A DNA stretch of 64,000 nucleotides from Zetaproteobacteria bacterium CG_4_9_14_3_um_filter_54_145 (GTDB lineage Bacteria > Pseudomonadota > Zetaproteobacteria > Mariprofundales > Mariprofundaceae). Of the stretch, positions 16,619-27,108 are shown piece by piece. The translations under genes were made by a program, and so were the position numbers. The notes beneath the pieces are model-generated. The model searched no databases, was not told the origin of the DNA, and saw only the letters and a program-made list of their open reading frames with translations. The stretch spans positions 1 through 64,000 of the forward strand of contig PFXI01000079.1 in NCBI GenBank assembly GCA_002791575.1, in the 5' to 3' direction. How positions within the stretch are numbered: the stretch's first letter is position 1; each line of letters opens with the position of its first letter.

Positions 16619-18738
16619 GTCATGCATTTTTGCTTGTGTCCACAGGCGCGGGCGCGGGCCTGACAACCGTAAGCTTGGGACTGGTGCGGGCGCTGGATCG
16701 GTTAGGTGTCCGTGCCGGTTTTTATAAGCCGATCGCCCAGTTGCGCGATGGCGATCACGGACCGGAACGCTCCACACAGTTGATTGAACATATGAGCAAT
16801 ATCACCACCCCTCAGCCGATCAGTCTCCGGCGGGCAACCGCCTTGCTGGGTGCTGATCAGGAAGGGTTGTTGATGGAAGAGGTGATTGCACTCTACCGCC
16901 AGTGTGCCAGCCATGCTGATGTGGTGGTGGTCGAAGGACTGGTGGCCGATGGCCATGCCGGTTATGCCACGCGTCTGAATGCTGCAGTTGCACGTGCTCT
17001 GGATGCGGAAGTCATCCTGGTCGGTAAGCCGGAAGCTGATCTGGAAGAGTATATCGATATAGCCGCCAGTGCCTTTACCAGTGACAATGGTACGGCATTG
17101 ATCGGTACCATCCTCAACAGGGTGGGGCCTGCCGGTGACGGGCAGGCTGCATTGCAGGCGGATGAGCTGCAGGTCGGGGCCGACCGCAGCGAGAGTCAGA
17201 AAGTCTCGGATATCATGTGTCGGAAGATGGAGGATAAGCCCTTTCATTTTATCGGTGCGATTCCATGGCAGGCTACATTGATCGCTCCGCGCATGAGCGA
17301 TGTCGCCAGCTATCTGGGGGCAAAAGTACTGTGTGCCGGCGAGTTGACCCTGCGCCGGGTAGAGCGCATGGAAGTGTGTGCCCGTACAGTCGCCAATACG
17401 CTCAGTGTGTATCACCCGCATACACTGCTCATCTTTCCCGGTGACCGTGATGATGTGTTTATTGCCGCATGTATGTCCGCCATGAATGGTGTGCCGCTTG
17501 CCGGTATTCTGCTGACCGGCGACCTGCATCCGCATCCGCGTGTGATGGAGCTGTGCGCTCAGGCGATCCATACCGGCCTCCCTGTGCTGCTGGTCGATGG
17601 CTCCTCTTATCAGACAGCGGCAAAGCTGGCACAGATGCCGGGGGAAGTGGCTGTCGATGATTATGACCTGATCAATCAGGCCATGGATCATGTCGCCAAT
17701 CATCTGGATATGGAGTGGTTAAGGGCGCGTTGTGCGATTGAGCGTCAGCCGCGTTTGTCGCCGGCAGCATTCCGTTATCAGTTGATCCAGCAGGCCAGCC
17801 AGGCCAACCGCCGCATTGTGCTGCCCGAAGGTGAAGAGCCGCGCACGATTATGGCAGCTTTTCAGTGCCACAGGCGACATATTGCCCAGTGCATTCTGCT
17901 CGGTAAACCAGACAGGGTTCATCAGGTTGCATCTTCGCAGGGTATCACACTGGATGAAAGCATCACGATTATTGATCCTGCCAGTATCCGGCAGCGCTAT
18001 ATTGAACCGATGGTGGCACTGCGCCAGCACAAGGGTATGACCGGTCAGATAGCCGAAGATCAACTGCAGGCGCGTATTGTGTTGGGTACGATGATGCTGG
18101 CGCTGGGTGAAGTGGATGGTCTGGTTGCCGGTGCCCTGCATTCGACGGCCAATACGGTGCGGCCTGCTTTTCAACTGATCGGCACCAGTGATGCAGCAGA
18201 GCTGGTCTCGTCGATTTTCTTCATGTGCCTGCCTGATCAGGTGGTGGTTTATGGCGATTGCGCCATCAACCCGGATCCGGATGCCGCACAGTTGGCCGAC
18301 ATTGCCATTCAGAGTGCGGACTCCGCGCGTCGTTTCGGACTGGAGCCGAGAGTGGCGATGATCAGTTACAGTACCGGTGAATCGGGCGTCGGCCTGGACG
18401 TTGATAAGGTGCGTCAGGCAACACAGATCGTGCGTCAGCGCCGACCGGACCTGCTTGTGGATGGGCCACTGCAATATGATGCCGCAGCGATTATCTCTGT
18501 CGGCAAGAGCAAGGCGCCAGAGAGTCGGGTGGCGGGCAAGGCTAATGTGTTTATCTTTCCAGACCTGAACACCGGTAATACCACCTACAAGGCGGTTCAG
18601 CGCAGTGCCCATGTGGTTAGCATCGGACCAATGCTGCAGGGCCTGCGCAAGCCGGTAAACGACCTGTCTCGCGGTGCATCTGTTGAAGATATTGTATATA
18701 CCATCGCGCTGACGGCTATTCAGGCGGAGAGTGGCTGA
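16615..18738 (+). CDS. pta: Phosphate acetyltransferase, long form with N-terminal dethiobiotin-synthase-like/DRTGG region
   Basis: C-terminal PTA domain (IVLPEGEEPRTIMAA, LVAGALHSTANTVRPAFQLI, GPLQYDAA); ATGA overlap with ackA. Confidence 0.95.
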   Translation: MSHAFLLVSTGAGAGLTTVSLGLVRALDRLGVRAGFYKPIAQLRDGDHGPERSTQLIEHMSNITTPQPISLRRATALLGADQEGLLMEEVIALYRQCASHADVVVVEGLVADGHAGYATRLNAAVARALDAEVILVGKPEADLEEYIDIAASAFTSDNGTALIGTILNRVGPAGDGQAALQADELQVGADRSESQKVSDIMCRKMEDKPFHFIGAIPWQATLIAPRMSDVASYLGAKVLCAGELTLRRVERMEVCARTVANTLSVYHPHTLLIFPGDRDDVFIAACMSAMNGVPLAGILLTGDLHPHPRVMELCAQAIHTGLPVLLVDGSSYQTAAKLAQMPGEVAVDDYDLINQAMDHVANHLDMEWLRARCAIERQPRLSPAAFRYQLIQQASQANRRIVLPEGEEPRTIMAAFQCHRRHIAQCILLGKPDRVHQVASSQGITLDESITIIDPASIRQRYIEPMVALRQHKGMTGQIAEDQLQARIVLGTMMLALGEVDGLVAGALHSTANTVRPAFQLIGTSDAAELVSSIFFMCLPDQVVVYGDCAINPDPDAAQLADIAIQSADSARRFGLEPRVAMISYSTGESGVGLDVDKVRQATQIVRQRRPDLLVDGPLQYDAAAIISVGKSKAPESRVAGKANVFIFPDLNTGNTTYKAVQRSAHVVSIGPMLQGLRKPVNDLSRGASVEDIVYTIALTAIQAESG

Positions 18739-18828
18739 GACAATAGTGCCAGTTTAGCTGCTGCAAAAGGATGCTTATGTGCGACAGGCTTTGACACCGT
18801 GGCCTTACCTTTCTAAGCTCACGGGAGC

Positions 18829-19713
18829 ATGGAAATCAATGGAATGACAAAGCTTTATGGCATCGTCGGCTGGCCGGTATCGCACTCGCTTTCACCGCTG
18901 TTTCAGAGCTGTTTTATCGAGGATACGGGTATCAATGCCGCATATCTGCCTTTTGCCGTGGAGCCGGAGCAGCTGGGCGTTGCGCTGGACGGTTTGCTGG
19001 CGCTCGGGGTTGAGGGTTTTAATGTCACCGTACCGCACAAGGAACAGGTGTTGCAGATGGTTGATGCCGATGCCGATGCGCGCAAGATCGGCGCGGTGAA
19101 TAGCGTACGTCGTTGCGCCAGTGGCTGGCAGGCGACCAATACCGACTGGCGCGGTTTCAAGGCTGTCGTTGAAGGGTTGGAGCTGGACCTGACGGGGCAG
19201 AATGTGTTGCTGTTCGGAGCCGGTGGTACCTCGCGTGCAGTATTGCATGCGCTGGCCGCATTGGGGGTCGGCAGGGTGTTTATATGCAACCGTAACCCTC
19301 AGCGTCTGGCAGTGCTGATCGAACATGCCACAGCGACATATCCGCACATGAGCTGCTTGCCGCTGGCATGGGCTGCCGATGCGGTGGATGCCGCCTGCCG
19401 TTCATCGCTATTATTGATTAATACAACCACTATCGGTTTGCAGGATGGGCAGCCATTCCCGTTTGTGCCAGCCGGTGTTGGTGCGGCCATTGATGCGGTC
19501 TATAGACCGGATGGGATGACGGCTTTTTGTCTGGCGGCAGCAAAGGCCGGCCGCGCTGCTGTAGACGGACTGCCGATGCTGATTGCTCAGGGAGCAGCAT
19601 CATTCGCCTGGTGGCATGACTGCCCGTCGCCGGATTGCAGTGCTACGCTGCGTCGTATCGAGTCCCGTTTGGGGCGCCCTGCACTGGGTCTGCCCGGCTG
19701 GTCCGGATTATGA
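18829..19713 (+). CDS. aroE: Shikimate dehydrogenase
   Basis: YGIVGWPVSHSLSP, FNVTVPHKE, NTDWRGF, LLFGAGGTSRAV. Confidence 0.95.
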   Translation: MEINGMTKLYGIVGWPVSHSLSPLFQSCFIEDTGINAAYLPFAVEPEQLGVALDGLLALGVEGFNVTVPHKEQVLQMVDADADARKIGAVNSVRRCASGWQATNTDWRGFKAVVEGLELDLTGQNVLLFGAGGTSRAVLHALAALGVGRVFICNRNPQRLAVLIEHATATYPHMSCLPLAWAADAVDAACRSSLLLINTTTIGLQDGQPFPFVPAGVGAAIDAVYRPDGMTAFCLAAAKAGRAAVDGLPMLIAQGAASFAWWHDCPSPDCSATLRRIESRLGRPALGLPGWSGL

Positions 19714-21407
19714 GTCGTTCACGACTCGGCGAGATCCTGCTCAAACACGGCCGTATAGATCGCGCTCAGCTTGATAGCCTGCTCAGGGAAACGCGTCTGC
19801 ATGGCAACACGTTGACCTCGCAGCTGGTTAAGCAGGGCGTATTCAGTGAAAATGAGCTGGTGGCATTTATTGCCCGCACTTATGGCTGTCGCGTTGTTGA
19901 AGTATCACTGCCGGTGGCCGGGGATGAGGCCAATACACTGCCGATAGACCTGCTGCGCAAAAACATGATGGTCCCCATTGGTCGCAAGGGCAATACGCTG
20001 AAGCTGGCGGTAGCTGATCCCTATGATATCAGCGGACTTGATGAGGTTTCCTTTATCACCGGCTGTCAGCTTGATCTCGCAGTGGCGGCTGAAAGTCATC
20101 TGGTGGCAGCTCTTGAGCAGCTGAGCCAGAGTGATACCCATTTGCAGGAGGTGATGGCCGACCTCGGAGCGATGGACGTCGAGGTTATCGATACCAGCGA
20201 GGATCAGGTGGATGAGCTGTCGCTCTCTGTAAAAACAGAGGCGGCGCCAGTTGTCCGGCTGGTAAATCTGATTTTACTCGAGGCCATCAAACGCGGCGCT
20301 TCCGATATTCACCTTGAGCCTTATGAAAAGGTGATGCGTGTGCGCTATCGGGTGGATGGGGTGCTGCATGAAATTATGCGGCCGAGCATGGGTATGAGGG
20401 AAGCACTGGTGTCGCGGCTGAAGATTTTGGCCCGTCTGGATATTTCCGAGCGCAGGCTGCCACAGGACGGGCGTATCAAGCTGCGCTTGTCACGCACAAA
20501 AACGGTGGATTTTCGTGTCTCCGTGCTACCTACATTGTTTGGTGAAAAGGTGGTGATGCGTTTGCTGGACCCATCCAGCCTGCAGCTGGATATGACCAAA
20601 CTGGGTTATAACACTCAGGCACTTGGCTGGTTGAAAGAGGCCATTCACCGTCCCTACGGCATGGTGCTGGTGACCGGCCCGACAGGTTCGGGTAAAACGG
20701 TCAGTCTCTATTCCGCCGTGGCCGAATTGAACCAGCCGGAAGTGAATATTTCGACGGCCGAGGATCCTGTTGAGTTCAATTTCATGGGAATCAATCAGGT
20801 TAATGTGCATCCGGAAATAGGTCTGGACTTTCCTGCCGTGCTGCGCTCATTTCTGCGTCAGGATCCGGATATTATTCTGGTCGGTGAAATTCGTGATCAC
20901 GATACGGCGGCTATCGCCATCAAGGCAGCATTGACCGGACATATGGTGCTTGCGACACTGCACACCAATGACGCACCATCGACGATGATCCGTTTGGTGA
21001 ATATGGGGATTGAGCCGTTTCTGGTCGGCTCGGCCATTAATCTGGTGAGTGCACAGCGTCTGGCGCGCTGTATTTGCAGTAAATGCCGGACAGCAGATCA
21101 TGTGCCTGCCGAGGCACTGCTCGAGGCGGGGGTGCCGGAGAGTGAGTTGGCGGCATATCATCCGATGCATGGTGCAGGCTGCTCTACCTGTAATGGTACG
21201 GGCTATAAGGGGCGTACCGGCATTTATCAGGTGATGCCGGTTTTTGATGAAATCAGGGAAGCGGTCTATGCTGGCGGCAATACGGATGTCATCAGTGCAG
21301 TGGCGGTACGTATGGGCGTTAAAACACTGCGTATGGAGGCACTGGAGAAGGTGAAAATGGGTGAGATATCTTTTGCGGAGTGTCTGCGCGTGACGGTGGC
21401 TGACTGA
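19710..21407 (+). CDS. pilB: Type IV pilus assembly ATPase PilB
   Basis: Walker A GPTGSGKTVSLYSAV, Asp/His boxes, tetracysteine CICSKC...CSTC; start MSRSRLGEILL at 19710. Confidence 0.93.
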   Translation: MSRSRLGEILLKHGRIDRAQLDSLLRETRLHGNTLTSQLVKQGVFSENELVAFIARTYGCRVVEVSLPVAGDEANTLPIDLLRKNMMVPIGRKGNTLKLAVADPYDISGLDEVSFITGCQLDLAVAAESHLVAALEQLSQSDTHLQEVMADLGAMDVEVIDTSEDQVDELSLSVKTEAAPVVRLVNLILLEAIKRGASDIHLEPYEKVMRVRYRVDGVLHEIMRPSMGMREALVSRLKILARLDISERRLPQDGRIKLRLSRTKTVDFRVSVLPTLFGEKVVMRLLDPSSLQLDMTKLGYNTQALGWLKEAIHRPYGMVLVTGPTGSGKTVSLYSAVAELNQPEVNISTAEDPVEFNFMGINQVNVHPEIGLDFPAVLRSFLRQDPDIILVGEIRDHDTAAIAIKAALTGHMVLATLHTNDAPSTMIRLVNMGIEPFLVGSAINLVSAQRLARCICSKCRTADHVPAEALLEAGVPESELAAYHPMHGAGCSTCNGTGYKGRTGIYQVMPVFDEIREAVYAGGNTDVISAVAVRMGVKTLRMEALEKVKMGEISFAECLRVTVAD

Positions 21408-22600
21408 TGAGTATTTTTGTCTGGCAGGCGAAAAATAAACAGGGCGTGGCTCAGAGTGGTGAGTTGGAGGCTGTTAATGCCGGTACTGCCACGGCGATCC
21501 TGCGTCGTCGTGGACTGCTCGATCTCAAGGTAAAAAAGAAGCCGATTGAAATCAACCTGTTTCCCGAGAAGGTGGATGAGAAGGATATATCAATATTTTT
21601 CCGTCAGCTCTCGACCATGATTAATGCCGGCCTGCCGCTGGTTCAGTGTTTTGAGCTGGCCGAGCGCGGCAGCGAAAAGAAAGCGCTGCTCAAGCTGCTC
21701 AAGGATATACGGCAGAATCTCGAAGGTGGTAATCCGCTGGGTGAAACCCTGCGCAAGTTTCCCAAGGAGTTCGATCGCTTGACCTGTGCACTGGTCGAGG
21801 CCGGCGAGCAAGGCGGCATACTTGATACCATTCTGCTGCGTTTGTGCCAGTACAAGGAAAAAGCGCTGGCGCTGAAGGCGAAAATCAAATCAGCCATGGT
21901 GTATCCGATTGCCATTCTGGCCGTGTCATTTATTGTGACCTCGATTCTGATGATTTTCGTAATTCCTGTGTTTGGTGAGATGTTCGGCGATATGGGGGCG
22001 GAGCTGCCTGCACCGACGCAGATTGCGATGTCTGTATCCGATTTCTTTGTTGAATTCTGGTACATGGTAGTAGGTACTCCCATTGCACTGGTGATGGCGA
22101 TCCGGGCACTCTACAATACCCCGAAAGGGAGATATCAACTGGATAAGTTGCTGCTGTCGCTACCCGTACTGGGTGATGTGCTGCGCAAGGCATCTGTGGC
22201 GCGCTTCTGCCGAACCTTTTCGACATTGAGTGCAGCCGGCGTGCCGATTCTGGAGGCGCTGGATACGGTGGCGGAAACATCCGGCAATATGGTGATTGAG
22301 GAGGTGATTCTTTCATCCAAGGCTTCGATCTCTCAGGGGCAGACGCTGACGGCTCCGCTGGAGGCTAGTAAAATTTTTCCGATCATGGTTACCCAGATGA
22401 TTTCGATAGGCGAGCAGACCGGCAGTATGGAAGAGATGCTGGCAAAAATTGCCGACTTTTATGAGGAAGAGGTGGATACTGCGGTTAATAATATGCAGCA
22501 GCTGATGGAGCCTTTGATTATGGCATTCCTCGGTGTAGTGATCGGCGGTCTGGTGATCTCGATGTACCTGCCCATCTTCCAGATGGCATCGCTGGTCTGA
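21407..22600 (+). CDS. pilC: Type IV pilus inner-membrane platform protein PilC
   Basis: T2SSF domains (FFRQLSTMINAGLPLVQCFELAERG; FCRTFSTLSAAGVPILEALDTVAE). Confidence 0.93.
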   Translation: MSIFVWQAKNKQGVAQSGELEAVNAGTATAILRRRGLLDLKVKKKPIEINLFPEKVDEKDISIFFRQLSTMINAGLPLVQCFELAERGSEKKALLKLLKDIRQNLEGGNPLGETLRKFPKEFDRLTCALVEAGEQGGILDTILLRLCQYKEKALALKAKIKSAMVYPIAILAVSFIVTSILMIFVIPVFGEMFGDMGAELPAPTQIAMSVSDFFVEFWYMVVGTPIALVMAIRALYNTPKGRYQLDKLLLSLPVLGDVLRKASVARFCRTFSTLSAAGVPILEALDTVAETSGNMVIEEVILSSKASISQGQTLTAPLEASKIFPIMVTQMISIGEQTGSMEEMLAKIADFYEEEVDTAVNNMQQLMEPLIMAFLGVVIGGLVISMYLPIFQMASLV

Positions 22601-22631
22601 TCGCGATCCTCAGGCAGGGCGTCGTGATGCG

Positions 22632-24170
22632 ATGCGGTTCGCTCTGCTGATGCGACTGATTCTATATCGTACGTTTGCCGGTAGTGCCATTGCGCTGGTG
22701 TTGATCGCATGGATTTATCAGGCCGCGCCATTTCAACAACTTGTGGTATTCATCGGTGGCCTGTTCATGTTGCTGCTGCTGTTGCAGGCGGGACTGACAT
22801 TTACCCTGATCAACGAGCGCAGTCAGTGGGTATTCCAGTTTGCAACAGATACGCTGCTTGCCTCAGGGCTGGTCTTTGCCACTGGCGGCATTGACAGCCC
22901 GTTCTCGATTCTGCTCGGTTTACTGATTATTTCTGCAGGGGCATTTGCCTGGTTTATGCTGCCGCTGGCCATCACGATGCTGGCCTGTGCCGGTTATTTG
23001 ACGGCTGTTTACAGTGAGATGTGGCTGACCAGTGTGCCGCTGCCAGATACACAGCAGGCTTTGCATATCCTGTTGCAGGTTTCCGCTCTGATGCTGGTTG
23101 GCGGTATTATGGCGGCGATTGCCAGACGCCATGCCGGCCTGCGTGCCACCAGTGATCGGGCGTTGCGTCAGCATCGCAAGCTGAAGGATTTGCACGACAA
23201 ACTGATGGGGGCCATGTGTGAGGGCGTGATTGTACTCGATGACCGGCTCGAGCTCAGCGACATGAATATGGCGGCTGCCGCCCTGCTGGCGGATCGGCCT
23301 GTTTCCGTGCTGACCGGCATCCCCGAAATTCATCACGCTCTGCGACAGCCGGGCAGGCCCGCCTGCCAGTGCGAGTACCGGCGTGGTGATCAGGTGCTGC
23401 TGGTTGCGCTTACCCACCTGAGCGATGATGATGATGCACGCTGGTTGTTGACGCTGGTTGATATTTCCGATCTGCGCCGGATGGAGTGGCAGATGCATCA
23501 GCAGGAAAAAATGGCGGCTCTGGGCCAGATGGCGGCAATGCTGGCGCATGAAATTCGCAATCCGGTTCAGATCATGGTACAGGGGCTGGAGATGCTGCCC
23601 GGTGGTGAAGTGAAAGGGGTGAATATCCGTGACATCCTGCATGATGAAATGCTGCGCCTGAACAGGCTGGTAACGACAATGCTGGATTACTCTCAGCCGC
23701 TGAAGCCTGCGCCTGTTCTCAGTTATATGCCGGCCGTGATTGAGGCGGCCATGAAGCAGCTCGAACTCTCCAGGACGTGCGCCATTGATATGCACTGCAC
23801 ACTGGAGCAGCTCTGGCTTGATGGCGACCACTTTCGCCTGGTGCTGGATAATCTGCTGGCCAATGCGGCGGCAAACAGCACACCCGGCAGCAGTGTTGGT
23901 ATCAGTCTGGATGGGCAGGATGATCGCTGGTGTTTGTGTGTATCTAATCAGGGGCATATCAGTGAACAGGTTCGCGATAAACTCTTCGAGCCTTTTGTCA
24001 GTGGTCGCTCTACCGGCATCGGCCTGGGCCTGGCGACAGTCAAACAGGTTTGCGATATGAATGGATGGCGTGTGAACGTGACGCAGGAGGGCGAATTGAT
24101 CTGTTTTTGTGTGGATGCCCTGATCGAGAGTGCATCAGATAATGCGCTGGCGAGGCTGGCGCATGGCTGA
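22632..24170 (+). CDS. pilS: PilS-type sensor histidine kinase
   Basis: N-terminal TM cluster, H-box MAAMLAHEIRNPVQIM, HATPase; followed by pilR. Confidence 0.83.
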   Translation: MRFALLMRLILYRTFAGSAIALVLIAWIYQAAPFQQLVVFIGGLFMLLLLLQAGLTFTLINERSQWVFQFATDTLLASGLVFATGGIDSPFSILLGLLIISAGAFAWFMLPLAITMLACAGYLTAVYSEMWLTSVPLPDTQQALHILLQVSALMLVGGIMAAIARRHAGLRATSDRALRQHRKLKDLHDKLMGAMCEGVIVLDDRLELSDMNMAAAALLADRPVSVLTGIPEIHHALRQPGRPACQCEYRRGDQVLLVALTHLSDDDDARWLLTLVDISDLRRMEWQMHQQEKMAALGQMAAMLAHEIRNPVQIMVQGLEMLPGGEVKGVNIRDILHDEMLRLNRLVTTMLDYSQPLKPAPVLSYMPAVIEAAMKQLELSRTCAIDMHCTLEQLWLDGDHFRLVLDNLLANAAANSTPGSSVGISLDGQDDRWCLCVSNQGHISEQVRDKLFEPFVSGRSTGIGLGLATVKQVCDMNGWRVNVTQEGELICFCVDALIESASDNALARLAHG

Positions 24171-25548
24171 CTTGCTGCTGGTTGAGGATGAAGCCAATGC
24201 CCGCCGGATTCTGGCGTTGGGGCTGGAGTTACAGGGGCACAGAGTGCAGACATGCGCTTCGCCTGAGGAGGCCGAGGCCTGCATGAAAGCAGCCACATTT
24301 GATGTGGTGCTGACCGATCTGCGTATGGAAGGGCGTGATGCGGGGCTGGACGTGATTCGCATGAGTCAGACCCTGCAGCCCGATGCCCGCGTGTTGCTGC
24401 TGACGGCTTATGCCAGTGCTGATACAGCTGTATTGGCGATGAAGCAGGGTGCCTTCGATTATCTTACCAAGCCAGTTTCCGGCGAGGAGTTGGCTGCGGC
24501 TGTTGAGCGAGCCCTGTTTGATGCCGTGGATGATCGTGCCGAAACCGGTTCTGTCGTGCTGCCTGAGCCACCGATAGCGGGTGACGCAAGTGAAGATGGT
24601 ATCCTGATTGGTAACTCCGCGGCGATGCAGCGTGTGCGTCAGCGCTTGCAACGGGCTGGAAAATCCCAGTTTACGGTACTGATCAGCGGCGAGTCAGGTA
24701 CAGGCAAGGAGCTGGCAGCGCGATATGTGCATGCCAGCTCAGCACGCAGCAAGGAGGCGTTCACCCCTGTGCATTGTGGTGCGATTCCGGAAGGGCTGTT
24801 TGAATCGGAATTGTTCGGCTATCGCAAGGGTGCGTTTACCGGCGCCGAAACTGACCGGGCAGGGCTGATTGAGTCAACCAACGGCGGCACCCTGTTTCTC
24901 GATGAGATAGGTGATATGCCGTTATCTGCACAGGTCAAGTTGCTCAGGGTGCTGCAGGAGCGTCGTATTCGCAGAGTGGGTGATGAGCGGGAGCGTGATG
25001 TGGATATTCGCGTGATTGCCGCCACCAACCGGGATTTGGAAGCCGATGTGCGGCAGGGACATTTTCGCGAGGATCTGTTTTTCAGACTCAATGTCGTGCC
25101 GGTACATATGCCGGCGCTCAGGCAGCGGCGTGAGGATATCCCGGCTCTGGCCAGGGTCATCGTGCGCCGCTGGAGCGAAGGCCGGGGACGTCTTAGTGAA
25201 GCCTGTCTGAATCGACTGATGACATTGCCGTTTATGGGTAATGTGCGTGAGCTGGAGAACCTGCTGCAGCGTATGCTGGCCTTGTCGGATAACCATGAGC
25301 TGGATATAGCCTTACTTGATGAGATGTATTCCGGCCTGCAGAGCCACCCGCAGGTATCGTTACAAAGCTTGCAGGAAGCGGAACTGAATCTGGATACATG
25401 GCTGGAGACAAACGAGCGTCAGCTGATAGAGCAGGCATTGCTGAAAACAGGCGGCAATATCACGCGTGCGGCGGAAGAGCTGGGTATCAGCTTTCGCTCA
25501 CTGCGATACCGTCTGAAAAAAACTGGTCAAGGGGATGATTTGGCATGA
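24163..25548 (+). CDS. pilR: Sigma-54-dependent response regulator PilR
   Basis: [25 protein letters not shown]-terminal Fis-type HTH; start [14 protein letters not shown] at 24163. Confidence 0.87.
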   Translation: MADLLLVEDEANARRILALGLELQGHRVQTCASPEEAEACMKAATFDVVLTDLRMEGRDAGLDVIRMSQTLQPDARVLLLTAYASADTAVLAMKQGAFDYLTKPVSGEELAAAVERALFDAVDDRAETGSVVLPEPPIAGDASEDGILIGNSAAMQRVRQRLQRAGKSQFTVLISGESGTGKELAARYVHASSARSKEAFTPVHCGAIPEGLFESELFGYRKGAFTGAETDRAGLIESTNGGTLFLDEIGDMPLSAQVKLLRVLQERRIRRVGDERERDVDIRVIAATNRDLEADVRQGHFREDLFFRLNVVPVHMPALRQRREDIPALARVIVRRWSEGRGRLSEACLNRLMTLPFMGNVRELENLLQRMLALSDNHELDIALLDEMYSGLQSHPQVSLQSLQEAELNLDTWLETNERQLIEQALLKTGGNITRAAEELGISFRSLRYRLKKTGQGDDLA

Positions 25549-26315
25549 TCAGTCTGACGCTGTTATGCGGTTTACTCGGCCTGCTGTTTGGCAGTTTTGC
25601 CAATGTATGTGTTTATCGCATCCCGCGCCGTGAATCTATTGCGATGCCGGGCAGCCACTGCCCGGCATGCAATCATGCGATTGGCCCGCTGGATAATATC
25701 CCCGTACTCTCCTGGCTGCTGCTGCGTGGTCGTTGCCGCCACTGCCAGAGCCAAATCGCATGGCGATATCCTTTGCTGGAGATTCTGATGGGGCTCAGCT
25801 GGGCGGGCCTCGCATGGCATTATGGCCCCGTTCCCGAGCTGGTCATGGCGCTGGCTCTGTTCTTTCTGCTGTGGGTACTCAGCTTTATTGATCTGGAAAC
25901 CGGTTTGCTGCCGGATGTTCTGACCTTGCCTGGCATTGCCCTGGGGTTGTTGTTTTCGTGGTGGCTGGGTGACTGGCGGGCAGCCGTGATCGGAGCCATT
26001 GCCGGTTATGCGTTGTTCTGGCTGGTTAACCGTCTGTTTCTGCTGCTAAGCGGTCGTGAAGGTATGGGTTACGGTGATTTCAAACTGCTGGCCATGCTCG
26101 GTGCATTTCTGGGCTGGCAGGCCTTGCCCTTTATTATTCTGGTCTCTTCCGTGATCGGTGTGGTGGTCGGCACGCTGTTTTTATGGCTCTCCCGGCGCGG
26201 CTTGCGTGCCGAAATTCCCTTCGGCCCTTATCTTGCGGGTGCAGGTATGATCTGGTTGCTGTGGGGTGATGCCATTCTGCAGTGGTATCTGACGACTTCC
26301 GGCATGCAGGGATGA
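25545..26315 (+). CDS. pilD: Prepilin peptidase
   Basis: [17 protein letters not shown], paired CxxC (CPAC, CRHC), catalytic Asp context [11 protein letters not shown] and [12 protein letters not shown]. Confidence 0.94.
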   Translation: MISLTLLCGLLGLLFGSFANVCVYRIPRRESIAMPGSHCPACNHAIGPLDNIPVLSWLLLRGRCRHCQSQIAWRYPLLEILMGLSWAGLAWHYGPVPELVMALALFFLLWVLSFIDLETGLLPDVLTLPGIALGLLFSWWLGDWRAAVIGAIAGYALFWLVNRLFLLLSGREGMGYGDFKLLAMLGAFLGWQALPFIILVSSVIGVVVGTLFLWLSRRGLRAEIPFGPYLAGAGMIWLLWGDAILQWYLTTSGMQG

Positions 26316-26917
26316 AGCAGGTGCGCTGCATTGGTCTGACCGGAGGCATCGGCAGCGGCAAATCGACAGTGGCATCCATGTTCAGTGAGCTTGGCGTGCC
26401 GGTGCTGGATCTGGATCAGCTGGGCAATGCTGTTACGGAGCCCGGTTCCGAAGGGCTAAAGCATCTGGTGCAGGTTTTTGGTGCGTGGATACTCCATGCT
26501 GATGGTTCATTGCATCGCAAGGCCCTGGCCGATCACTGTTTTGCTGATGCTGATCGTACCGCGCTGCTCAACAGTATCGTGCATCCGCTGATCTGGCAGC
26601 GGGAAGCAGAATGGCTGGGCTGGCAGCACTGCAAGTATGCCCTTATCGAGGCCTCGGTGCTGCTGGAATCAGGCGGGGCATCACGTATGGATCAGGTGGT
26701 GGTGGTGCTGACTGATGAATCAATCCGCTTACAGCGCGTGCTCAAACGGGGCAGGCATGATGCCGCACAGTTCCGGCAGATTATTGCCCGCCAGTGCGAT
26801 GATGCTACACGCCATCGTCTGGCCGATTACCTGATCGATAATAATGGTGACCTCATGTCGCTGCGCAAGCAGGTTCGACGACTGCATGAACAACTGCAGG
26901 CGTCAGCCGGTGGTTGA
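26312..26917 (+). CDS. coaE: Dephospho-CoA kinase
   Basis: [31 protein letters not shown]; start at 26312. Confidence 0.93.
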   Translation: MKQVRCIGLTGGIGSGKSTVASMFSELGVPVLDLDQLGNAVTEPGSEGLKHLVQVFGAWILHADGSLHRKALADHCFADADRTALLNSIVHPLIWQREAEWLGWQHCKYALIEASVLLESGGASRMDQVVVVLTDESIRLQRVLKRGRHDAAQFRQIIARQCDDATRHRLADYLIDNNGDLMSLRKQVRRLHEQLQASAGG

Positions 26918-26956
26918 CCGGAGGCTGGTTGCTGTGGACGCTGTGCGCGATTGTGG

Positions 26957-26985
26957 TTGACATGGTTTGCCCGGGTGTTTAGAAA
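26957..26985 (+). promoter_or_regulatory. Predicted sigma-70-type promoter for rho
   Basis: TTGACA - 17 bp - TAGAAA, about 120 nt upstream of the rho ATG. Confidence 0.5.
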
Positions 26986-27108
26986 TGCATTTGTTGCCGG
27001 AGCATCCTCCGGCGTTCCGGTTATCCATCAGGAATTTCAGCCACCAACCCTTTTCAACACAATGATCAGACAGCGTTTTAACCGGTCAGGCTTTTTTTGG
27101 AGTTTTCA

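Noticed and set aside
16702-17703. 333-aa minus-strand ORF inside pta
   Set aside because: Antisense shadow of pta; no motif support.
22920-23957. 345-aa minus-strand ORF inside pilS
   Set aside because: Antisense shadow of pilS.
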